Below are positions 44,234-55,480 of a stretch of DNA of 64,000 bases, piece by piece (the first letter of the stretch is position 1; the number at the start of each line of letters is the position of its first letter). A program made the translations under genes and the position numbers. The notes beneath the pieces were generated by a model. That model ran no database searches. It was not told the origin of the DNA and worked only from the letters and a program-made list of their open reading frames with translations. The stretch covers positions 104,840,400 to 104,904,399 of the forward strand of contig NC_082690.1 of NCBI RefSeq assembly GCF_949987515.2, written 5' to 3'. The DNA comes from Delphinus delphis. Its lineage: Eukaryota > Chordata > Mammalia > Artiodactyla > Delphinidae.

Positions 44234-45541
44234 AAAAGGCACATTTTAGAACTTAGTCGTCTTGAAATTTGAGTGAATTTACTGAGACCCAGTGAGAGGG
44301 TGAGAAGGTACCTTGATAATGGGGGTAGGATGAAAGAGGCAAGGGTTGGCCCAACATCATGGGGAAGAAAAACTATAATTGCTACGTTTTAAAGTTTTGA
44401 TGTTCTTTATAGAGTAAGTCATGAGGTCATCATTTGTAAGGAAAGGTGGTAGAACTGGGAACAGAGTTTAGGAAAGGAACTTGAAACAGCATGTGTAATA
44501 TAAACCGAAGCCACTGAATACAGAATGAGCAATATTGAAATGGTGGATGGAAAATAACCATTTATTCTCTTTTTTTTTTTTGCTGTAGAAAACTCTTCAG
44601 TTTAATATTGTTTATAAAAAAATATTGGTTATAAACTATAATGCCATGCTTTCCTCCGTCATTTTAGTGGGTTTTATCTATTGATTTCTTAACTTGAGTA
44701 TAAAAATGTTTTATAAAAGCTTTTAAAGGTACATAGCTTTTTTATTTCATTTGGAATTAGGTTAATATGTTTGAAACTCCCTCAGAATCTCACCCAGGAC
44801 TAAAGTTAATTTGTAGCACTGGCAGTAAAAATTTCCTGAACCAGATACGGAACTTGAAATAGAACTAAGATTTGTGAAAGTGTCTGACGTATAAGTCCAG
44901 AGTATGTAATCAACTTAAAAACAATGCTGTATGGAAGACTTGGCATTTGAGAGTGGAGATAAATCTTATTTATATTTCATCCAGGCTTAACCACAGCTCT
45001 TGTTCCATCCTGGGAAAGGTCAGGTTAAAAGAGATGCCCTTCACTGGATTTCAGGAGTCAGTGAACCTAGCTAAACTTGATTAAGGTAAGAAGGAAAGAG
45101 GATTTCAAGGATCATGAGCTTCGGAGACACTGTATATATTTCCCTTACATTAGAGATTCTTGTAGCAAGACTTCTAGCTGATCTTCTAGTGGTAATGTAA
45201 ATTGACTGAATACACACGTATCAGTTGATTAACTTAATTTTTACTAGATCAGTTATAGTTGGTACAAATACTTGTCATTGTTGTTGTCCTTTAAGAAAAT
45301 TATGGGGGTTTTGGTAGTTAAAACTCAAATCATAGGGTTTTTCCTTTGTCAGAAACAAATAATCCACACCCTAAAGTGCAATCCAGCTGAATTTATTTGC
45401 TGTACTTTGCTTAGAATTAACCAAAAGAGCTGAGGTGGGAGCTGGTGGTACATGGCTTGTCACTACAGCTCTACTTAAATCTCTCAAACTTTCAATAGGT
45501 TCAGGACGCTGCCGCCACGATCAGCGGAGTTAGTAAGCCAG

Positions 45542-45757
45542 TCAAGAAATACCACAAAGTGGTCTTATAGCTTCGTTTACTGAATCTGGCAGATAAATAA
45601 GCAAATTTTTTTCTTTAACAATAGCAAAAGTTAAAAAGTGTTTTCTCTTTACTCCTGAATTAACTGAATATTCCCTTAGCAAGGCTATAACTAATCTGTC
45701 AAATTCCCTGTGGATTTGCTTTAGTGTGGTTTTGGGGTCCCTTCCAGGCCCTGACAT
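45542..45757 (-). other. Open frame of unknown nature (not supported as a gene)
   Basis: A 71-codon frame (MSGPGRDPKTTLKQIHREFD...) with a non-repetitive amino-acid composition. I recognise no domain. It is directly followed on the + strand by a MIR. It could be a degraded pseudogene or transposon piece, or chance. Confidence 0.15.
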
Positions 45758-45890
45758 TTGTGTGACCTTAAACAGGGCACTTCTTAACCTCTCTGAGTCT
45801 CAATTTACTCATTTCTAAATTGGGGGTAATAATGATACTTGCCTTTTTAGAGTTGTTTGAGGATTTAATGGGGTAATGAATATAGACTGC
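45755..45890 (+). mobile_element. MIR SINE
   Basis: Sense MIR: tgtgaccttaaacagggcacttcttaacctctctgagtctc, then gggggtaataatgatacttgcc and gaggatttaatggggtaatg. Confidence 0.8.
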
Positions 45891-45980
45891 AAACAATGAA
45901 CTTTGAATGAATGGTATCTGTTATAATTTTCAGAACTTAAGTTATATAACCAGCTAGTTCTACATATTTCAAATCTGACT

Positions 45981-46307
45981 TTTTTTTTCTTTTTAAAATT
46001 TATTTATTTTATTTTATTTTTGGCCGCATTGGGTCTTTGTTGCTGCACACGGGCTTTCTCTAGTTGTGGTGAGTGGGAGCTACTCTTCGTTGCAGTGCGC
46101 GGGCTTCTCATTTTGGTGGCTTCTCTTGTTGCAGAGCATGGGCTCTAGGCACACGGGCTTCAGTAGTTGTGGTACGTGGGCTTGGTAGTTGTGGCGCATG
46201 GGCTTAGTTGCTCCAAGGCATGTGGGATCTTCCCGGACCGGGGCTCAAACCCATGTCCCTTGCATTGGCAGGCGGATTCTTAACCACTGCGCCACCAGGG
46301 AAGCCCC
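45981..46307 (-). mobile_element. CHR SINE, long form
   Basis: Tail ttatttattttattttattt, then ggccgcattgggtctttg, ending ccaccagggaagcccc. One segment usual in the middle (the gctctagagc repeat unit) is absent, making it shorter. TSD weak (ctgac). Confidence 0.92.
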
Positions 46308-46657
46308 CTGACCGGTTTTTAATTATACAAATAGAATAGGAACACATTATTATATAAAGTATTATAGATAAGGCTAAAGAGCCCCTTAAACGGCTCTAGT
46401 CCCAATCCCTTCCCCAGAAGTAACTATTTTATCAAGTCATGTATCCTTCCATGTCATCTTCTTTGCCTTTAAACACACATACACATGCACACGCGCACAC
46501 ATGTACACAAATAATACACAGGTATATATATTTTCTACTTCATAGATATATAAAAAGATAGTGAATTAGTAATTTCGTATATATTACAAGTACTGGTTAT
46601 TAGAATCTGTATTTTATAAGCTCAGTAAACAAAGGATAGCAGAATTCAACAATTTTT

Positions 46658-46971
46658 TTTTAAGACTTTTTTTTTTTTTTTAGATGTTGGTAGGAGTTTA
46701 TTAATTAATTTATTTTTGCTGTGTTGGGTCTTCATTTCTGTGCGAGGGCATTCTCTAGTTGTGGCAAGTGGGGGCCACTCTTCATCGCGGTGCGCGGGCC
46801 TCACTATCGCGGCCTCTCGTGTAGCACAGGCTCCAGATGCACAGGCTCAGTAGTTGTGGCTCACGGGCCTAGTTGCTCCACGGCATGTGGGATCCTCCCA
46901 GACCAGGGCTCGAACCCGTGTCCCCTGCATTAGCAGGCAGATTCTCAACCACTGCGCCACCAGGGAAGCCC
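46658..46971 (-). mobile_element. CHR SINE, long form, with 17-bp TSD
   Basis: T-rich tail with a 20-bp non-standard spacer (agatgttggtaggagtttat), then gctgtgttgggtcttc, ending ccaccagggaagcc. Flanked by agaattcaacaattttt at 46641-46657 and 46972-46988. Confidence 0.95.
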
Positions 46972-47028
46972 AGAATTCAACAATTTTTAATGTAGTGTCA
47001 GATCTTAGGCCAAATTACAGAATTCTTT

Positions 47029-47316
47029 TTTATTATTATTAATTTATTTTTTGTCTGCATTGGGTCTTCGTTGCTGCACACGGGCTTTCTCTAGTTGCGG
47101 CAAGTGGGGGCTACTCTTCGTTGCGGTGCGCGGGCTTCTCATTTTGGTGGCTTCTCTTGTTGCAGAGCACAGGCTCTAGGCTCGCGGGCTTCAGTAGTTG
47201 TGGCGCATGGGCTTAGTTGCTCCGCGGCATGTGGGATCTTCCCAGACCAGGGCTCAAACCCGTGTCCCCTGCATTGGCAGGCGGATTCTTAACCACTGCG
47301 CCACCAGGGAAGTCCT
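47029..47316 (-). mobile_element. CHR SINE, long form
   Basis: Reads ttttgtctgcattgggtcttcg to ccaccagggaagtcct. Flanked by agaattctt at 47020-47028 and 47317-47325. The central gctctagagc unit is missing, as in the copy at 45981. Confidence 0.93.
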
Positions 47317-48007
47317 AGAATTCTTATAACCCTGGAAAGATTTATTCAAGGGAAGAAGCTGGAAGAAATAAGAAATATAGTTTCAGTCATTTAGCTCAAA
47401 AATACACATTTGCTAAAAGACCAATAAAAGATTAGAACTTATGAAATTCACTGTCTCTCCGTTTACCTGAAGTTCTACAGTTGGGGATCAAAGATACTGT
47501 TTGTTAGTCTGACAAGTAAGAAATGATGTTTCCTTTTTTCAAAAATGTGAAAAATTTGCTCTCATCTTCGTGGGGCAAGGGAGACATTTGAGGGAGGATA
47601 GTAGGGAAGAGTAATTGAACTACTATTTGTATATCATTGATCCTAAGTATATTTAAATTATTTTTTTGTTACCTATGGTATTTTTGAAATAGACATTGGG
47701 AAGTGGATTCTAGGCCACTTATGGAAAGAGATTGATCTTGAAGTGATGTTAGTTGCTCTCCTAAAGCCACTTTCTGGCAGAATTTTCTTTTTAAAGTAAG
47801 GGAATGTCAAGAGGAAGAGGCCACAGTTACTTTGGCAGCAGGAATCTAAGAGTTGGAGAATATGGATTTGACATGATCTCTCTTCTCTGGGGAATTGGAG
47901 GTCAGTTGGACAAAACAATGGGGGAAGGGGTTAGTAGACAAAGACAGATGCCAAGGGAAAATGGTGCTAATTCTAACCATTAGCACCTTTTTCTTTTTTC
48001 ATCCTAG

Positions 48008-48063
48008 TCTTCAGACTGAACCTAGTAATGAAAGCCAAGGGACAGAACTCCCAGGCCCACCCG
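48008..48063 (+). other. Candidate cassette exon in the KDM2A intron
   Basis: A 56-bp stretch between a strong acceptor and a good donor. The acceptor side has a branch-like ttctaac at 47971-47977, a pyrimidine tract at 47988-48005, and AG at 48006-48007. The donor is CCG|GTATGTG at 48063/48064. I recognise no repeat here. If spliced after the phase-0 first coding exon it reads TCT TCA GAC TGA, a stop after three codons. No transcript evidence is available, so this remains a prediction. Confidence 0.3.
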
Positions 48064-48351
48064 GTATGTGTGTAGAGGATGTGGAGTAAAGTCTCCCCTG
48101 CCCACATGGAGATGTGATAACCCCCTTTGCTTAGAGGATATCGTGGAGGGTACCAGAGCAGGGATTGAGTTTAGTTTGTAAATTAAACCTTGGTAAATGG
48201 TTGTTTGGCTGATTATCATATGTAAATATAGAACAATTCCAGCATTTGTTGATTTTGGAGATTCATATACATACATTAAATCCCTTTCTTGGTAGCTCAC
48301 TTTCTAAGCTTTGCTTCTGTCGCTTCTTCTAAGAGCTAGATTGCTTTGTTC

Positions 48352-48645
48352 AGCATAGTAAGCCGCTGGCCACATTTGGCTATTGAGCACATGAAATGTG
48401 GCTAGTGTAATTTGAGATGTGAGTGTAAAATACACAATGAACCCTGAAGACTTAATATGAAAAAATAAAGATCTCAATAATTTTTATAATGATAACAGTG
48501 AAATGATATTATTGATTACATGTGAAATGATTTCTTGGAATAAATAAAATATATTATTAAAATTAATTTCACCTTAAAAATATGGCTACTAGAAAAAAAT
48601 TACATATGTGGCTCACATTACTTTCTGTTGGAGCCCGCTGGTCTA
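48352..48645 (+). mobile_element. hAT-type MITE (MER-class, subfamily unsure)
   Basis: Has agccgctggccacatttggctattgagcacatgaaatgtggctag and ends tctgttggagcccgctgg, the familiar layout of a non-autonomous hAT element. The AT-rich middle is diverged. Confidence 0.65.
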
Positions 48646-49184
48646 GAACAACCTGCACAAGGGATGCGTACTTGCTGTAGAATTTCATGTGGGTCATTCC
48701 ATAGACATTGAGTGATTTTAGTTCAGTAAGAACATTTAAGCCATCATTTAACTTTTATAGTCAGATTTTTTTCCCTTGGCTGGGGAAACAGCATTTGAAA
48801 TTTAATTTTGTAAGTCAATGAGAATATAGGATTGCAGTGCCAGATTTTTTTTATGTGTGTGTTACATGCATGCACTTGTGCATGTGTTATTTTTCAGGAA
48901 TTCCTCTTGCAAGTGCTTATGGTGCATCTTATACCCATGTCCACAAGGAATGGGTCCTACCAATCTTCCTACCTGATTAAGCCTGTCCTTGGAAAAGCGA
49001 TGCTTTTCTGTCCCAGAAAAGGATCCTGGAACCAGGTATATTCCTCAGTGCAGTTCTCATAAGCCCTTACTCCCAAGGAATTTGGGACATTAGGCTTAAT
49101 ATGTTGTCAACCTTTGTATTCAGCTGTCTAGAGCCAGTTTTCTACCTTCACAAAATAAAGTTGCTCCCAAACTTTTTTAGTTTG

Positions 49185-49560
49185 AAAAAGCTCTAATACA
49201 GAAAAGTTGAAAGAGCAATATAATGAACATCTGTATATTCTTCCCCTAGAGTCCCCAAATGCTTTTTGAAAATTGCCACGTTGTTTCTATATATAGTTTT
49301 TTGAGGCTGAATTATTTGAAAGTAATTTGCACATCATGACACATATTTATCACCCCTAAATATTTCAGCATGTCTTTCCTAACAATAAGGGTAAGACCTT
49401 ATGACAAATCTATTGTCATAACCTAAGAAAATAACAATAGTTCCCTGATATCTAATATTCACATTTTCCTAAATAGCTTTTTCCTGACTTTTAAAAATTC
49501 TGGATTCAGTCCAAGTTTATGATTTACGTTTAATTATGACTCTTTAGTCTCTTTTAATCT
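49185..49560 (-). mobile_element. Old L1 fragment
   Basis: Antisense L1 phrases: aaaagttgaaagagcaatataatgaacatctgtatattcttcccctagag, atttgaaagtaatttgcacatcatgacac, cctaaatatttcagcatg. Confidence 0.7.
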
Positions 49561-49562
49561 AG

Positions 49563-49660
49563 GATAGAGGTTGACATACTACAACCCTTGTGTCAAGCCT
49601 GGCTAGCCACCTGTTTTTGTACAGCCCGCTAGGTAAGAATAGTTTTTACATTTTTTTCCC
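49563..49660 (+). mobile_element. hAT-like fragment
   Basis: Only the left end: ggttgacatactacaaccc, then agcctggctagccacctgtttttgtac. It resembles the start of a common MER element and breaks off into L1. Confidence 0.5.
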
Positions 49661-49951
49661 ATATCATTTTTTCTTAATTGAGGTAAATTCTCATAACATA
49701 AAATTAACCATTAACCATTTTAAAGTATGCACTGCATTGACGTTTAGTACATTCAGTACATTCTATCTAGTTCCAAGACATTTTAAACATCCAAGAAGGA
49801 AACCCCGTACTGTTAAGCAGTATACCCCTCCTTTCAGCTCCTGGTAAGTACTAGTTCACTCTCTTTTCCTGTAGATTAACCTATTCTGGATGTTTCATAT
49901 GAACAGAATAATATAACATGTGACCTTTAGTGTCAGGCTTCTACTCAACAT

Positions 49952-50171
49952 GTTTTTTTTTGTTTGTTTGTTTGTTTTGCGGTACGTGGGCCTCTCACTG
50001 TTGTGGCCTCTCCTGTTGCGGAGCACAGCCTCCGGACGCGCAGGCTCAGCGGCCATGGCTCACGGGCCCAGCCGCTCCGCGGCATGTGGGATCTTCCCGG
50101 ACCAGGGCACGAACCCGTGTCCCCTGCATCGACAGGCGGACTCTCAACCACTGCGCCACCAGGGAAACCCC
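49952..50171 (-). mobile_element. CHR SINE, short form
   Basis: Tail of (tttg)n, then gcggtacgtgggcctctc, ending ccaccagggaaacccc (head altered from gaagcccc). It directly abuts the next SINE, with about 10 bp between. Confidence 0.93.
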
Positions 50172-50174
50172 GTG

Positions 50175-50645
50175 TTTCTGTTTTCTTGGGGGGGCTGCGT
50201 TGGGGGTTCGTTACTGGGGCTTTCTCTAGTTGCGGCGAGCAGGGGCTACTCTTTGTTGCAGTGCGTAGGCTTCTCATTGTGGCGGCTTCTCTTGTTGCGG
50301 AGTATGGGCTCTAGGCTCTCAGGCTTCAGTAGTTGCAACATGCGAGTGCTGTAGCTGTGGCACGTGGGCCCTAGAGCACGCGGGCTTCAGTAGTTGTGGC
50401 GTGTGAGCTCAGTTGCGGTGAGTGGGCTTCTCAGTGCAGTGGCTTCTCTTGTTGCAGAGCATGGGCTGTAGACGTGTGGGCTCAGTAGTTGTGACGTGCG
50501 GGCTCTAGGGAACACGGGCTCAGTAGTTGCGGTGCTCAGGCTTAGTTGCTCCGCGGCGTGTGGGATCTTCCCGGACCAGGGCTCGAACCTGTGTCCCCCG
50601 CATTGGCAGGCAGATTCTTAACCACTGCGCCACCAGGGAAGTCCC
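50175..50645 (-). mobile_element. Oversized CHR SINE with internal duplication
   Basis: About 470 bp, against about 320 for the long form. The middle (ggcttctca...ggcttctcttgttgcggag) occurs twice, at 50268 and 50425, a 157-bp offset. Ends ccaccagggaagtcccc. The 5' part of the + strand reading lacks a clear AT tail. Confidence 0.9.
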
Positions 50646-52139
50646 CATCGGTGTGTTACATTTGTTACAGTTGATGAATCTACACTGACACAACATTATC
50701 ACCCGAAGTCCATAGTTTATATTAGGGTTCACCCTTTGTGTTTATAGTTCTGTGGGTTTTGACAAATGCATAATGTCATGTGTCCACCATTACAGTATCA
50801 TACAGAATGGTTTTCACTGCCCTGAAAATCTGCTGTGCTCCACTTAGTCATCTCTCCTCCTCCCTCTCACACCAGCAGCTACTGATGTTTTTATTATCTC
50901 CATAGTTTTGCCTTTTCTAGAATGTCATGTAGTTAGAATCCAAATACAGTATTGCAACCTTTTCAGACTGGCTTCTCTCACTTAGTAATAAGCATTTAAG
51001 TTTCCTCCATGTCTCTGTGTCTTGATAGTTCTTTTTATTGCTGAATAATACTCCATTGTATGGCTATACCATAATTAGTTTATCCAGTCACCTGTTGAAG
51101 GACATCTTAGTTGCTTCCAGGTTTTGACAGTTCTGAGTAAAACTGCTGTAAATGTTTGTGTGCAGGTTTTTCTGTGTGGACTAAGTCTTCAACTCTTTTT
51201 GTGGATGTTATTTCCCAGTCTGTGATTTCTCTTTTTATTCTCTTAAAAGAGTGTCTTTCACAGAGCAGAAGTTTTTGATTTTAATGCAGCCCAACATAAC
51301 ATTTTTATTTCATGGATTTTGCTTTTGGTACGTATCTTAAAACTCATTGCCAAACCCAAGGTCACCTCGGTGTTTTCATATTATCTTTTAGAAGTTTTAT
51401 AGTTTTGTGTTTTACATTTAGGTCTATGATCCATTTTGAGTTTATTTTTGTGAAAGGTATAAGGTCAGTGATTGTATTTTTTTTTCTTGTACGTTGACTG
51501 TCTAGTTGTTTTAGCCCCAATTATTGAAAAGACTGTCTGTTCCACAGGAAAATGTTGAATTGCCCTTGGTCCTTTGTCAAAGATCAGTTGACTGTACTCA
51601 TGTGAGTGACATTGTCTTTTAAAAAGCCCTACATTCTGGATTTGTCTCTTTCCTCATTGTGTACTTTAATTTGTTTTCCTAAACTATTCCTCATCAACTA
51701 GAACTTGAGTCTAGAGGATTAGATTCATGTTAAACATTTTGGCAAGGATGCTTCCTGGATGATTGAGCACTTCAAATTGTATCAAGTCAGAAGGTACACA
51801 GTGCTAGGTTGTCCCACTGGTAGTGATGGTTAAGACTGGTTAAGGTGGTAACCAGCAGATCTTTCCATTGTAAAGGTATATTTTTCCCTTTGCAATTAGT
51901 AAGTACTCTAGGGATAACTTTGGCCATGTAACAGATGAATATTTGAATCTGTATTTGTCAGGCATGTGCTAGATTCTTGGGAGGCAGCAGTAAAAAGAAA
52001 GATTTCTGCTCTCACAGAATTTGCCTTTTCCCCTCCAAGTTTGAAGACAGTAGTGGGATTGGGTCTATTCTTGGACGGGGTGCACTTGGAACTTAGGGTA
52101 GGCTGATATCAGAAAAATAGGGTCATTGAAAACGTATAT

Positions 52140-52312
52140 GCCAGTAAGTATAGAGTTGCAGTATGGGATGATGTAAAACTCCTGGCTGGAGAAGGATAGT
52201 GGTGTTGGTTGCATAATAACGTGAATGTACTTAATGCCACTGAACTGTATATTTAAAAATGGTTAAAATGATAAATCTTGCATTATGTGTATGTTACTAC
52301 AATTTTTTAAAA
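52140..52312 (+). mobile_element. L1 3' fragment
   Basis: Has gtgaatgtacttaatgccactgaactgtatatttaaaaatgg and gtatgttactacaattttt, a standard old L1 3' end. Confidence 0.8.
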
Positions 52313-52478
52313 GTATATGCCATTATGATGCATCACTGAACTCAGTCCTGCCTCACTGCCTTTTTGCTGATAATTTTCATCAGGCTTTTGTTAGTCTGTT
52401 TGGACTAATTGAGAGAGAAACTGTTTCTGAGAGAAAATTCTGCAGTTCAGTTCTGGTAGAGAGGAAGAGGCAGTGATG

Positions 52479-52840
52479 TTATGTTTCATTCACTGCCTCC
52501 AGTAGAGTTTGTCTTTGTAGGCTCTCAGGGAGATCATTGTTGAGATCTCTGGGTGTCCTGGATTGTGCCCAGGCTGTGGGTGGAGCTTCAGCTGTTGGTG
52601 CAGACAGGCTCTGCCTTTCACTGTCTGCTGTTTCCATTTGTTGCAGTTCGCCAGATGCAGACCTGCCTTTGCCAGGATACAGAGAGAGATCTACAACTTG
52701 AACCATTGTCTGAATGCTGCTGTTTTGACCCAGGAAATCGTATAGATTCAGGATGAGAGCAGTAACCATAACGCCAGCAGCAAAGTGATTGTTGACCAGT
52801 TTGCTCTGAAGGCAGGCCCTTCATTTAGGAAGTCAACCTG
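52479..52840 (-). pseudogene. Possible antisense processed-pseudogene remnant
   Basis: On the - strand an open frame reads ...KLVNNHFAAGVMVTALILNL... and ends ...RQTLLEAVNET followed by a stop (TAA at 52476-52478). It looks more protein-like than the intron background: mixed hydrophobic and charged, not repeat-derived. I recognise no family. No poly-A tail or TSD is evident, so it may equally be chance or an old transposon. Confidence 0.2.
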
Positions 52841-53231
52841 TGATTAAGAGCAAGAGCTCTGTTTAGAGGGAAGGGAAGAGCACCTTTATTTGTGGCTGAT
52901 GGAGCTTGGATAACTCTTGCCTTCCTATTTACCTGAACTGACTGTGGAAGCAAAGGTGGTAGGAAAGCTTTAGTGGTGGCTGTGGCAACAGCGTGATAGC
53001 GTGGTGAGGTGACCTGTGACTTTATTCAATTTATAGAAATTGTATCCACCTGAAACCTTTATTTGCCTTCATGTTGGAGAATGTCTAGCTTATAACAAAT
53101 TATCAGTTTTTAGTATACAGATTGTAGGTTATGTGTGTATAGCCTCTGCTTTGGCAGTAGTATAGGGAAATTAGTGTGTTGTACAGTGTTTTTCAGTGTT
53201 TGACTGAGCTGCAGTAGGAAATACATTTTCT

Positions 53232-53574
53232 TTTTTTTAATTTTAATTTATTTTATTTTTGGCTGCATTGGGTCTTTGTTGCTGCACGCTTTCTCTAGTT
53301 GCGGCAAGCAGGGGCCCCTCTTCGTTGTGGTGCATGGGCTTCTCATTGCGGTGGCTTCTCTTGTTGAGCACAGGCTCTAGGCGCACGGGCTTCAGTAGTT
53401 GTGACACACAGGCTCAGTAGTTGTGGCTCATGGGCTCTAGAGTGCAGGCTCAGTAGTTGTGGCGCACGGACTTCCTTGCTCCGCGGCATGTGGGAACTTC
53501 CTGGACCAGGGCTCAAACCCATGTCCCCTGCTTTAGTAGGTGGATTCTTAACCACTGCGCCACCAGGGAAGTCC
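53232..53574 (-). mobile_element. CHR SINE, long form, with 16-bp TSD
   Basis: Reads ggctgcattgggtctttg to ccaccagggaagtcc. Flanked by aggaaatacattttct at 53216-53231 and 53575-53590, identical copies. Confidence 0.95.
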
Positions 53575-53777
53575 AGGAAATACATTTTCTGTTAGGACCT
53601 AGTACACTCATACACATGGGTGTACATAATTTTAACAGCAGTTTCAGGAAATGGTACTTAGCCTACTGTGTTTTCTTATACTCTCCATTTCATTCTATTC
53701 TATTATTTCATTTTAAAATGCATATCTGACCTACATTGATTTTTATGACCCATGATTTAAAGAAGATTGGTGTGGAA

Positions 53778-54350
53778 CAGTGGTTCCCACAGTATGATAT
53801 ATACTCAGGATTCTTTTATGTATAGGGATCTGTGAAGTCAAAACTATTTTCATAGTAATACTGAGATGTTATTTGCCTTTTTCTGTCTCATTCACTAATC
53901 AGTGGAGATTTTCCAGAAATACAGTGGAGTTTTCCAGAACTTACATGATGTGTGATGACATCACTCTCAGGGTTAATAGAGTGTGTATTTGTGTATTCTT
54001 GTGTTTTCTAAAATTTTGTAAAGTAGTAGGATTTAAATGTGTTTTTTCAGAGATTAACTCAGTTTTCAGTACTCATATTGTGCTCTTACTAGCTAGTGTT
54101 TGATTATAACTGCTGTAATCTCTGTAACTTCATTGTGGTCCAGTGAAATCCTGAAGTTTTCCTTGAGCCTTTGTGGAAATACAAGACATTGTCTTGTTTT
54201 GCAATTATATACTTAGAAAATTCTTCCATTTTAATTTGTAATCACTAAATATTGACCTATGTAACCCACATATACAAAAGCTTTTTGGGGTCCTCAGTAA
54301 TTTTTAAGAGTGTAAGGGATTCCTGAAACCAAAAAGTTCGAGAACTTCTG
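53778..54350 (+). mobile_element. hAT-Charlie-type MITE
   Basis: Left end cagtggttcccacagtatg, then gtgaagtcaaaactattttcatagtaatactgagatg. Right end ggattcctgaaaccaaaaagttcgagaacttctg. The inverted ends are imperfect. At about 570 bp it is a deletion derivative of a longer transposon, and no transposase remains. Confidence 0.7.
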
Positions 54351-54444
54351 GCATGGGGGTAAGAATGTAGGCTTGTTTCGTTTTATTTTTTGTCTGTGTT
54401 TTTTTTGCAGAAGGGGAGTCGCACTTTTTTTGTGTGGTTAAGAA

Positions 54445-54463
54445 ATATATATATATATATATA
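54445..54463 (+). repeat. (AT)n microsatellite
   Basis: About nine AT units ahead of an L1 fragment. Confidence 0.9.
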
Positions 54464-54980
54464 ACCTGAGATCTGTACTCAACAAGTTTTTATTTTTTTT
54501 ATTGTTATTTATTTATTTAATTTATGGCTGTGTTGGGTCTTCGTTGCTGCCGCGCGGGCTTTCTCTAGTTGCGGCGAGCAGGGAGTACTCTTCCTTGCGG
54601 TGCGCGGGCTTCTCATTGCGGTGGCTTCTCTTGTTGCAGAGCATGGGCACTAAGCAAACGGGCTTCAGTGGTTGCGGCACGTGGTCTCAGTAGTTGTGGT
54701 GCATGGGCTTAGTTGCTCCACGGCATGTGTGATCTTCCCGGACCAGGGCTTGAACCCGTGTCCCCTGCATTGGCAGGCAGATTCTTAACCACTGCGCCAC
54801 CAGGGAAGCCCTCTCAACAAGTTTTTAAATGTGCAATATTGTTAATTATAAGCACAGTGTTGTGCAACAGATCATCTTGCATAACTGAAACTTTATACAC
54901 ACTGAACAGCAACTCCCTGTTTCTTCCTTCCCCCAATCCCTAGCAACCACCATTTTACTTTCTGCTTCTGTTGAGTTTGA
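54464..54980 (-). mobile_element. L1 fragment split by a SINE
   Basis: Antisense L1: acctgagatctgtactcaac, then after the SINE gtttttaaatgtgcaatattg, catcttgcataactgaaactttatacac and ccccaatccctagcaaccacc. Confidence 0.75.
54493..54812 (-). mobile_element. CHR SINE, long form, with 15-bp TSD
   Basis: Reads tttatggctgtgttgggtcttcg to ccaccagggaagccct. Flanked by ctcaacaagttttta at 54478-54492 and 54813-54827, inside L1. Confidence 0.95.
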
Positions 54981-55004
54981 CTTAGAATATAGGCTTTTTT
55001 CAAT

Positions 55005-55205
55005 GATAGTTGGCTGTATTTGAGTCCCAGCTCAGCTACATGTTGAGTAATCCTGGCTTCTTACCCAACCTTTTTGATTCTTTCTTCATAACTAAAATTG
55101 GCATTTTACTGTCTTCATAGGGTTGTTGTGAGGATTATGAATGAGCTAGAAAAATGGGCTCAAAAATGCTTAGCACAAGGAAGCATTCATATGTTACCTA
55201 TTATT
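55005..55205 (+). mobile_element. MIR SINE
   Basis: Sense MIR: tttgagtcccagctcagctac, tactgtcttcatagggttgttgtgaggattatgaatgag, gcttagcacaaggaagc. Confidence 0.75.
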
Positions 55206-55299
55206 ATGATAGAAAATGTAGTAACATCTAGTCACATTGATATTTAGCTGTAGCATTTCATAGCAACACGCACCTGTGTGAAATTGGATTGTCTAAACC

Positions 55300-55480
55300 T
55301 ACTCTTAAGTTCTCGTTCTCATTCTGCTCTTGCCTGTGCCTCTAGTCTTTTCTTAATTAAGTGGGTTCTGTTTTCCAAAGAAATTATGAGCTTCTTGAAA
55401 ATAGCCGCTCTCTTCTATTTACTTCTGTTCTGTCTTGGACAGAACTCAGCCTATAGTAAGTACTCAGGACATGTAAGTCC
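55300..55480 (+). mobile_element. L2 3' fragment
   Basis: Has aaattatgagcttcttgaaaatagc and ggacagaactcagcctatagtaagtactcagg, matching L2 3'-end order. Confidence 0.5.

Larger units (their letters stand above)
49665..51640 (-). mobile_element. Old L1 (antisense) split by two SINEs
   Basis: Antisense L1 on both sides of the SINE pair: attgaggtaaattctcataac ... gtagattaacctattctggatg at left. At right: gttctgtgggttttgacaaatgc ... ctgaataatactccattgtatggc ... ggtctatgatccattttgag. No intact frame. Confidence 0.8.

Noticed and set aside
47895..48089. Reading the candidate exon as part of a 64-codon coding frame
   Set aside because: The frame runs through the pyrimidine tract and both predicted splice sites, so it would not be translated as one piece. 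Only the 56-bp exon idea was kept.
52640..52745. Plus-strand exon starting after the acceptor-like tgtttccatttgttgcag
   Set aside because: The acceptor looks good, but no usable GT donor follows within the open stretch, so it was not called an exon.
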